The position numbers and the translations under genes are program-made. From assembly GCF_003048575.1 (NCBI RefSeq), contig NZ_PIRZ01000002.1, positions 124,001 through 188,000 on the forward strand: a stretch of 64,000 nucleotides of DNA, read 5' to 3'. Numbering within the stretch: the stretch's first letter is position 1; every line of letters begins with the position of its first letter. The notes under the pieces were generated by a model. It made no database searches. It was given only the letters and a program-made list of their open reading frames with translations, and was not told where the DNA came from. Shown piece by piece: positions 58,257-64,000 of this stretch. The stretch is from Campylobacter concisus. Its GTDB lineage: Bacteria; Campylobacterota; Campylobacteria; Campylobacterales; Campylobacteraceae.

Positions 58257-60638
58257 ATGCCACAAAGTAGATGTGCTCATTGTAGATTAAAATTTGATGA
58301 AAGCGTGATGATCTCAAATGAAAGCGGACTTAAATTTTGCTGTGTTGGATGCAAAGGCGTTTATGAAATTTTAAATGAAAATGGGCTTAGCGAGTTTTAT
58401 GAACGTCTTGGTAAAAATACACTTACACCGGCGAGCAACGGTGCAAATATCAAAAATTTAGCGGCAAATTTTAGCGAGCTTGTGACAAAAGAGGGCGACT
58501 TTAGTCAAATTTCATTTTTAATTGATGGTATCACTTGCTCAGCTTGCATCTGGCTACTTGAAAAGGCACTTTTTAGCTTGTCTGGAGTCTTGGAGGTAAA
58601 TATCAACTCGCTTAATCAAAAAGCGGTCATTGTTTTTGATGAGCAGGAGCTTTTGGTAGAGCAGATAATTGAAGAAATTTATGCCGTTGGCTATGTTCCA
58701 AAGCCCTATGCTACGAGTTCGAAAGAAGACGAATTAGCCAAGAAAAGAAGAAATTTTTACACAAAAGCACTAGTTGGTATCTTTGCTACGATGAACATTA
58801 TGTGGCTGGCCATTGCTCAGTATAGTGGGTATTTTAGTGGCATAAGAGGCGACATAAAAGATATTTTAAGCTTTGCGCAGTTTGTATTAGCAACGCCTGT
58901 GCTTTTTTATACTGGTAGCGAGTTTTTCAAAGGGGCAAAGATAGCCATAAAAAATGCTTCGCCAAATATGGATTTGCTCGTTATCACGGGGGCTAGCATA
59001 ACCTATATCTACTCCATTTTTGCGATGTTTACGAGGAGTGGCGAGAGCTATTTTGACTCGGTTGCGATGATCATCACCTTTGTTTTTATCGGTAAATTTT
59101 TAGAAATTTTGGGTAAGAAAAAGGCGCTTGAGACTTCAAATTTCTTAAATGATATGCTGCTTGCAAAAGTGTGTATTTTAGAGGATGGCAAGGATATTTT
59201 AAAAGAGCCAAGAGATGTAAATTTGGGCGAAAAGATCGTGCTTAGATCTGGCGAGAGGGCGCTACTTGATGGAGTGGTGCTTAGTGGCGAGGCAAGCGTG
59301 GATAGCTCAAGTCTAACGGGAGAGAGCCTGCCTGTGACCTTGGGAGTGGGGCAAGAGGTGAAAAGTGGTGTCATTTGTCAAAATGGACAAATCATCTACG
59401 AAGCAAAGGAAATTTTTAAAAATTCTTATCTAAATCAGCTTATAAATTTACTCCAAACTGCAGAGCTAAAAAAACCAAATATCGAGCTAGTGGTCAATAA
59501 AATCGCTTCTAAATTTTCTCTTAGCGTGCTAACTTTGGCATTTTTTACATTTTGGTTTTGGTACTTTAAATTTGGCTTTTCAGAAGCTATCGTCACGGCT
59601 GTTAGCGTCATCGTGATCGCTTGCCCTTGTGCGCTTGCCCTTGCCACGCCAGTTAGTAGCGTCTGTGCCCTTGGTGTGGCTTTTAAAAATAGAGTGCTTT
59701 TTAAGGAGGCTAAATTTTTTGAAAGCCTTGCAAAGTGCGATGTAGCAGTATTTGATAAGACTGGCACGCTTACAAAGGCAGAATTTGAGGTTAGTGATTT
59801 TTTCATAAAAGAGAGCATAAGCTTAGATGAAATTTATTCGCTAGCTCTTATATCAAATCATCAAATAAGCGTGGCAGTGGCTAAATTTCTAAAGCAAAAA
59901 GGCGCAAGAAAATTAGAGCTTAAAAATACAAATTTAAGCGTGGCAAAGGGTGTTGAGGCTGAAATTTCGGGTAAAAAATTTTATGCAGGAAGCAAGCGAT
60001 TTTTAGTTGAAAATGGTATTAGCTTTGATGAAGCTGAAGAAAATGTGAGCTTTTTTGTGGGGCTTAATGGTGAGTTAGTGGCGAAATTTTACCTAAAAGA
60101 TAGCATAAAACCTGAAGCAAAGGCCTTGATAGACGAGCTAAAGAGCGCTGGCATGAAAGTGTGTATCTTAAGTGGAGATGTGCAAAAAGTGGTAAAAAAT
60201 GTAGCAGATGAGCTTGGCGTGAGTGAGTTTAGAGCAGAGATGTTGCCTGAAACGAAAGCTAAATTTATAAGCAAACTAAAAGAGCAGGGCAAAAAGGTGC
60301 TAATGGTAGGAGATGGCATAAACGACGCAGCAGCGCTTAGCCTTGCTCATGTTGCCATTTGTATGGGAAGCGGGGCGGCAATAAGCTTAGAAAGAAGCGA
60401 TGTAGTGCTACTTGATGATAGTTTAAAAAGTCTAGCGAAGGCCGTAAAAATCTCGAAATTTACTTACAAAACGATAAAGCAAAATTTGCTCTTTTGCCTT
60501 CTTTATAATGTTCTTGCTCTGCCATTTGCCGTATGTGGCTACGTCATTCCGCTATTTGCTGCGCTTTTTATGTCGCTTAGCTCGCTAAGTGTTATCTTAA
60601 ACTCGCTTTATATTGTTAGAAAATTTAAGGAAAAATAA
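58257..60638 (+). CDS. ccoI: Copper-transporting P1B-type ATPase CcoI (cbb3 oxidase assembly)
   Basis: 793 residues. N-terminal cysteine cluster (CAHC at 6-9 and FCCVGC at 27-32) and an HMA-like domain with GITCSACIWLLEKAL are typical of FixI/CcoI. Eight membrane helices include VIACPCALALATP (CPC metal site); then phosphorylation DKTGTLT and GDGINDAAAL hinge. It exports copper for the CuB centre of cytochrome cbb3 oxidase. The adjacent ccoS gene, sharing one base, supports CcoI over general copper efflux (CopA). Confidence 0.93.
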   Translation: MPQSRCAHCRLKFDESVMISNESGLKFCCVGCKGVYEILNENGLSEFYERLGKNTLTPASNGANIKNLAANFSELVTKEGDFSQISFLIDGITCSACIWLLEKALFSLSGVLEVNINSLNQKAVIVFDEQELLVEQIIEEIYAVGYVPKPYATSSKEDELAKKRRNFYTKALVGIFATMNIMWLAIAQYSGYFSGIRGDIKDILSFAQFVLATPVLFYTGSEFFKGAKIAIKNASPNMDLLVITGASITYIYSIFAMFTRSGESYFDSVAMIITFVFIGKFLEILGKKKALETSNFLNDMLLAKVCILEDGKDILKEPRDVNLGEKIVLRSGERALLDGVVLSGEASVDSSSLTGESLPVTLGVGQEVKSGVICQNGQIIYEAKEIFKNSYLNQLINLLQTAELKKPNIELVVNKIASKFSLSVLTLAFFTFWFWYFKFGFSEAIVTAVSVIVIACPCALALATPVSSVCALGVAFKNRVLFKEAKFFESLAKCDVAVFDKTGTLTKAEFEVSDFFIKESISLDEIYSLALISNHQISVAVAKFLKQKGARKLELKNTNLSVAKGVEAEISGKKFYAGSKRFLVENGISFDEAEENVSFFVGLNGELVAKFYLKDSIKPEAKALIDELKSAGMKVCILSGDVQKVVKNVADELGVSEFRAEMLPETKAKFISKLKEQGKKVLMVGDGINDAAALSLAHVAICMGSGAAISLERSDVVLLDDSLKSLAKAVKISKFTYKTIKQNLLFCLLYNVLALPFAVCGYVIPLFAALFMSLSSLSVILNSLYIVRKFKEK

Positions 60639-60880
60639 TGGATAGCGCGACACTTGCGATGCTGGTTTTTATCTCGGTTTTGATGGGAGCATTTTTGCTT
60701 TTTGGCGTGCTTTGGGGGATAAAAAATAAGCAATTTGAGGACTACCGAAAATTTTTAGACGGAGCAAACTTGGACGATGAAGAGGCACTAAATGAAGCTT
60801 ATGAGTTAGAGCTTCGCAAAAAAGAAGCGCTAAAAAAGAGGCTAGAGGCTAGCAGTAAAGATAAGGCTAACTTTCGATAG
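60638..60880 (+). CDS. ccoS: Cytochrome oxidase maturation protein CcoS
   Basis: 80 residues: one membrane helix (LAMLVFISVLMGAFLLFGVLWGIKNKQFED) in which the GxLWxxKNxQFED run is the CcoS signature, then a long charged tail. Needed to insert cofactors into cbb3 oxidase. Starts on the last base of the ccoI stop. Its end overlaps the convergent dnaX by 14 nt. Confidence 0.92.
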   Translation: MDSATLAMLVFISVLMGAFLLFGVLWGIKNKQFEDYRKFLDGANLDDEEALNEAYELELRKKEALKKRLEASSKDKANFR

Positions 60881-62504
60881 TTGGCTCACCAAAAAGCCTA
60901 TTGGCCTCTTTTAGAGCCCCTTGTTCTCTTTGCCTTTGAAGCTCTTCTGGCGTTTTTGGCTCTTTATTTAGCATCAAAGAAAAGTTATTTTTCTCGTTTT
61001 GTAGCTCGCTTTTTATCTCGATTTTTGACTCATTTTTAGTTTCAACGTTATTTGCATTTAGTCTTAAAATTTCCTCATCAAGCTCGTCTAGTTCGCTTTT
61101 TTCATTATTTTCTAAAGAGGCTTTAGGCGTCTTAGTTTGTACTTTTTGCTCATCACTCTTTGCATTTACTATCTTCGCATTTTGTCCAAAAAGCGTACGC
61201 AATATCTCGTTTAAGATTTTCCAATTTTTCTTAAAATATTCAAGATTTTCATCTTTTGCATTTACTATCAGTCCAAGCTCATTGTTATTAAAAAAGCTAA
61301 ATTCTACGAATTCTTTAAAAAACTCGCCAAGATCGTAATTTCTATCATAAATTTTTGTTAAGAAGAGTTCGTATGGACCTTGCATCTTAGCAGGAGCTAC
61401 TTGGCTTTTTTGAGTGCTGGCTTCTATGATTTGAGTGGAATTTTCGCTATTTTTTGAGATCACTTCATTTATAGCGTCATCGATATCTTGTAAATTTAGC
61501 GCTTCTATCATCATAAAAAGCATTAGCATTAGCACAAAGCCATTGTCGCTACTTACATTTAGCATACCTTTAGCTTGTGCCAAAATCCTAAAAAATCTTT
61601 CATAAACAAGTAGAGAAATTTTTGAGTCGTTTTCTATAAATTTTTGCTTTAAATTTGCCAAAATTTCATCTATTATCATCTCTGGATCGTAGCTTTCAAG
61701 TTCGCTTACAAGCACTCTAATGGCATTTTTATCATGATTTAAAACATGAGTTATTATCTCTTCGATCTTTTCTGGATCAAGAAGTCCTAACATCGATGCT
61801 ACGCCATTTGCCGTGACATTATTTGCACCGTAAATGATAGCTTGATCAAGAAGCGTCAAAGTATCTCTTAGCGACCCTCCGCCACTTCTTGCTAAAATTT
61901 CAAGTGCCTCTTTTTCGTAGCTAATGCCTTCTTTGCTTAAAATAAACTCAAGATGTTTAATGATGCTGTATCTGCTTATTTGCTTAAACCTAAAATGCTG
62001 TGTTCTTGAAAGCACCGTTGTTGGGAGTTTTAATGGATCAGTCGTCGCTAGGATAAATTTTACATAGCTTGGTGGCTCTTCAAGTGTTTTTAAAAGAGCG
62101 TTAAATGCCTCTTTGGTTAACATATGCACTTCATCGATTATAAAAATTTTATATCTTGCCATTGCTGGAGCATATTTTGTTTGCTCGATCAGCTCTCTTA
62201 TATCGTCTATCTTTCTGTGGCTGGCCGCGTCCATCTCTATGATGTCCATGTGTCTTGACTCGTTAGCCATGATGCATTGTGGACATACTTCACATGGTTT
62301 TGAAGTTGGGCCTTTTTCACACACTAAAGCTTTTGAAAATATCCTAGCACTTGAAGTCTTTCCACTTCCTCTAAGTCCGGAAAATAGATATGCATGGCTG
62401 ATGCGACCTTCATCAAGTGCGTGTATCAGACTTTTACTAACGGCTTCTTGACCGATAAGTTCGTCAAAATTTTTAGGGCGATATTTTAAAGCTAGTGCTT
62501 GCAA
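60867..62504 (-). CDS. dnaX: DNA polymerase III tau/gamma subunit
   Basis: 545 residues. AAA+ clamp-loader motor: Walker A GLRGSGKTSSARIF, zinc cysteines CEKG...CEVCPQC, Walker B FIIDEVHMLT, sensor TTDPLKLPTTVLSRTQHF with Arg finger in SGGGSLRDTLTLLD. A charged C-terminal tail follows domain III. I saw no obvious slippery A-run for a truncated gamma form. Convergent with ccoS. Confidence 0.95.
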   Translation of the reverse strand: MQALALKYRPKNFDELIGQEAVSKSLIHALDEGRISHAYLFSGLRGSGKTSSARIFSKALVCEKGPTSKPCEVCPQCIMANESRHMDIIEMDAASHRKIDDIRELIEQTKYAPAMARYKIFIIDEVHMLTKEAFNALLKTLEEPPSYVKFILATTDPLKLPTTVLSRTQHFRFKQISRYSIIKHLEFILSKEGISYEKEALEILARSGGGSLRDTLTLLDQAIIYGANNVTANGVASMLGLLDPEKIEEIITHVLNHDKNAIRVLVSELESYDPEMIIDEILANLKQKFIENDSKISLLVYERFFRILAQAKGMLNVSSDNGFVLMLMLFMMIEALNLQDIDDAINEVISKNSENSTQIIEASTQKSQVAPAKMQGPYELFLTKIYDRNYDLGEFFKEFVEFSFFNNNELGLIVNAKDENLEYFKKNWKILNEILRTLFGQNAKIVNAKSDEQKVQTKTPKASLENNEKSELDELDEEILRLNANNVETKNESKIEIKSELQNEKNNFSLMLNKEPKTPEELQRQREQGALKEANRLFGEPTIES

Positions 62505-62656
62505 CTGCTTTCCTTTTGCAATTTTTTATTTGCCGATTTTATAAAAAAAGGTATAAATTTATGATTATTTATATCTTTAAATTGGGTTAAAATTTTTATG
62601 TTTTTAGGTTGCATTTAGTTAAATTTTAGATAATTGGTAATTTAAAAAGGATGAAA

Positions 62657-63262
62657 ATGTCTACATTTTGGAGTGGATTTTTTACTAGTTTATCTTTGAT
62701 ATTGGCTATTGGTGCGCAAAACGCATTTGTTTTAAAACAAGGAATAAAAAAAGAGTACATTTTTGTAGTTTGCTTGATATGTGCATTATCCGATGCCTTG
62801 CTTATATTTGCTGGTGTTTTTGGCATTGGACAAGTGATACAAAAATTTACTTTTATAAAACAAGTCGCCATATATGGTGGTTTTGCTTTTTTGTTTGTAT
62901 ATGGTTTTAAAAGTTTGTATAGTGCTTTTAAAAACCCTAAAAGCCTAATCCCAAACACAAACTATGAACATAAATTTGGCAAAATAGTACTTTTAACGCT
63001 TGCATTTACTTGGCTAAATCCACATGTATATCTTGATACGATGCTTCTAATAGGATCGGTTTCAATAAAATTTGGTGGTGAAAACATAATTTTTGGCATC
63101 GGTGCTAGTCTCGCATCATTAGTCTTTTTCTTTTCTTTGGGATACGGCACTAGAGTCTTAGCACCAATTTTTGCCAAAGAAATTTCATGGAAAATTTTAG
63201 AAATTTTTGTTGGAATTGTTATGCTGGTGATAGCTTTTAGTTTGCTATTTGCCAAAGTATAA
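62657..63262 (+). CDS. LysE/ArgO-family amino-acid exporter
   Basis: 201 residues from the ATG at 62657, with AAAAGG 6 nt upstream; an ATG two codons earlier sits too close to it. Six hydrophobic helices with the family opening SLILAIGAQNAFVLKQGIKKEY and LTLAFTWLNPHVYLDTMLLIGS, features of ArgO. Probably exports basic amino acids. Stands alone between divergent dnaX and convergent glnA. Confidence 0.87.
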   Translation: MSTFWSGFFTSLSLILAIGAQNAFVLKQGIKKEYIFVVCLICALSDALLIFAGVFGIGQVIQKFTFIKQVAIYGGFAFLFVYGFKSLYSAFKNPKSLIPNTNYEHKFGKIVLLTLAFTWLNPHVYLDTMLLIGSVSIKFGGENIIFGIGASLASLVFFFSLGYGTRVLAPIFAKEISWKILEIFVGIVMLVIAFSLLFAKV

Positions 63263-63330
63263 GGATAAAATACATAAAATTTTATGTTAAATATTTTGTA
63301 TTTTTGTATGAATTGTGTTTGGTATGAAAA

Positions 63331-63352
63331 GCCTTGGCATGTGTGCCAAGGC
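63331..63352. terminator. Terminator between the exporter gene and glnA
   Basis: GCCTTGGCA-TGTG-TGCCAAGGC, a perfect 9-bp GC-rich stem with T-runs on both sides, 11 nt after the glnA stop. Confidence 0.85.
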
Positions 63353-63363
63353 AAAATTTTATA

Positions 63364-64000
63364 TTAGCAAGAGAAGCAAGTTTTAAACTCATAAGCGGTT
63401 GGGCGCGCTTCGTAAGGCCAAACTTGAGTTTCAAATTTGAAGTGTTGATAGGTATCTATGAAAAGATCGGTCATTATTGGTTTTAAGTATTCGTTGTCGC
63501 GAATTAGTGCTTCAAGGCTGCCACGAAGTGTGTGTGGAAGCTGCTCTATGCCACGCTCTCTGATCTCATCAAGATGAAGTTTAAATAAATTTTCATCCAT
63601 CGGACCAACTGGCTCATATTTGTGCTTAACGCCGTCAAGTCCTGCCATTAGCATCGCTGAAAAGGCTAGATAAGGGTTTGCTGTGCTATCTGGAAATCTC
63701 ATCTCAGCCCTAACTGACTTCTCGCCAGCGCCGTAAGGTATGCGGATGCTCGCTGAGCGGTTTTGGCTAGAGTATGTTAGGATAGACGGTGCTTCAAAGC
63801 CAGGGATTAGGCGTTTATAGCTGTTTGTGCTTGGGTTAGTAAAGGCTGCAACGCTTCTTGCGTGTTTTAAAACACCACCAATATAGTATCTTGCAAAATC
63901 ACTTAAATTTGCGTAGTTGCCCTCTTTATAGAATAAATTTTTACCATCTTTCCAGACTGATTGATGAACGTGCATGCCGCTTCCGTTGTCGCCATAAAGT
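63364..64000 (-). CDS. glnA: Glutamine synthetase, C-terminal part
   Basis: The frame continues past the right edge of the window; only the C-terminal 212 codons are present. [14 protein letters not shown] is the metal/ATP-site motif; [19 protein letters not shown] and [17 protein letters not shown] are class I GS sequences. It assimilates ammonia into glutamine. The usual adenylylation-site region would lie near residue 400 and is not evident (the tail reads [35 protein letters not shown]), so type I-alpha without a clear NLY-type site (inference). Confidence 0.95.
   Translation of the reverse strand, partial: LYGDNGSGMHVHQSVWKDGKNLFYKEGNYANLSDFARYYIGGVLKHARSVAAFTNPSTNSYKRLIPGFEAPSILTYSSQNRSASIRIPYGAGEKSVRAEMRFPDSTANPYLAFSAMLMAGLDGVKHKYEPVGPMDENLFKLHLDEIRERGIEQLPHTLRGSLEALIRDNEYLKPIMTDLFIDTYQHFKFETQVWPYEARPTAYEFKTCFSC

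Overview
The window reads as a continuous piece of core chromosome from an epsilonproteobacterium of the genus Campylobacter. The closest fit is the C. concisus/C. curvus group, but that species guess is an inference. Support comes from the AT-rich, AAATTT-rich sequence, the frequent TTG and GTG starts, and gene order I recognise from C. jejuni: gyrA-flgP-flgQ-flgR-asd-UPF0114, and hemE followed by a radical-SAM gene. Lineage-typical genes also fit: a PgbA-type protein, an HP0268-family nuclease, Hcp-like Sel1 lipoproteins and a Csd3/Pgp3 peptidoglycan hydrolase.

Layout. 1-8.5 kb: the end of a UbiD-family decarboxylase, polyphosphate kinase, a 26-residue membrane protein, a Nudix hydrolase, MgtE, a cell-shape peptidase, a PgbA-like protein and a YihY membrane protein. 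8.5-17 kb: a phosphoesterase, an aldehyde dehydrogenase, a two-component system next to a Met/Lys/Asp-repeat periplasmic protein, an AEC transporter and an unrecognised 589-residue protein. 17-23.4 kb: tRNA-Leu, HU, YaaA, FlgL behind a sigma-54 promoter, FtsK (apparently started with ATT), tRNA-Gln and initiator tRNA-Met. 23.4-24.3 kb: a wrecked tyrosine recombinase beside the tRNA, then a cytochrome c. 24.3-28.2 kb: the complete ADP-heptose operon (gmhB, hldD, hldE, gmhA) plus an SseB-like gene. 28.3-37.5 kb: gyrA, the flagellar flgPQR genes, asd, hemE, a radical-SAM enzyme and a pyridoxal kinase.

37.5-47.4 kb: a DUF488 protein, a lipoprotein gene switched off at a T9 tract behind a T16 promoter tract, prs, tilS-rimO-panC, prfB, three Sel1/Hcp-like lipoproteins and a flavoprotein disulfide reductase. 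47.4-48.8 kb: decayed 2-hydroxyacyl-CoA dehydratase-type genes. 48.8-53.7 kb: a PilM/PilN/PilO-like set, a DUF374 acyltransferase, miaB and an HP0268-like nuclease. 53.8-64 kb: nusA, a GNAT acetyltransferase, a frameshifted outer-membrane barrel gene, a small HTH protein, rho, ccoI-ccoS behind a structured leader, dnaX, an ArgO-type exporter and the 3' part of glnA.

Together the genes describe a motile, respiring cell: cbb3 oxidase maturation, a heptose-containing LOS core, flagellar regulation and informational housekeeping. I see no CRISPR array, insertion sequence or intact prophage. The accessory interest lies in decayed genes, homopolymeric tracts, small proteins and unusual starts. I did not find a large undescribed system. 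The best leads are the doubly tract-controlled lipoprotein, the MXKDX-repeat/two-component operon, the ccoI leader structure and the ATT start of ftsK.
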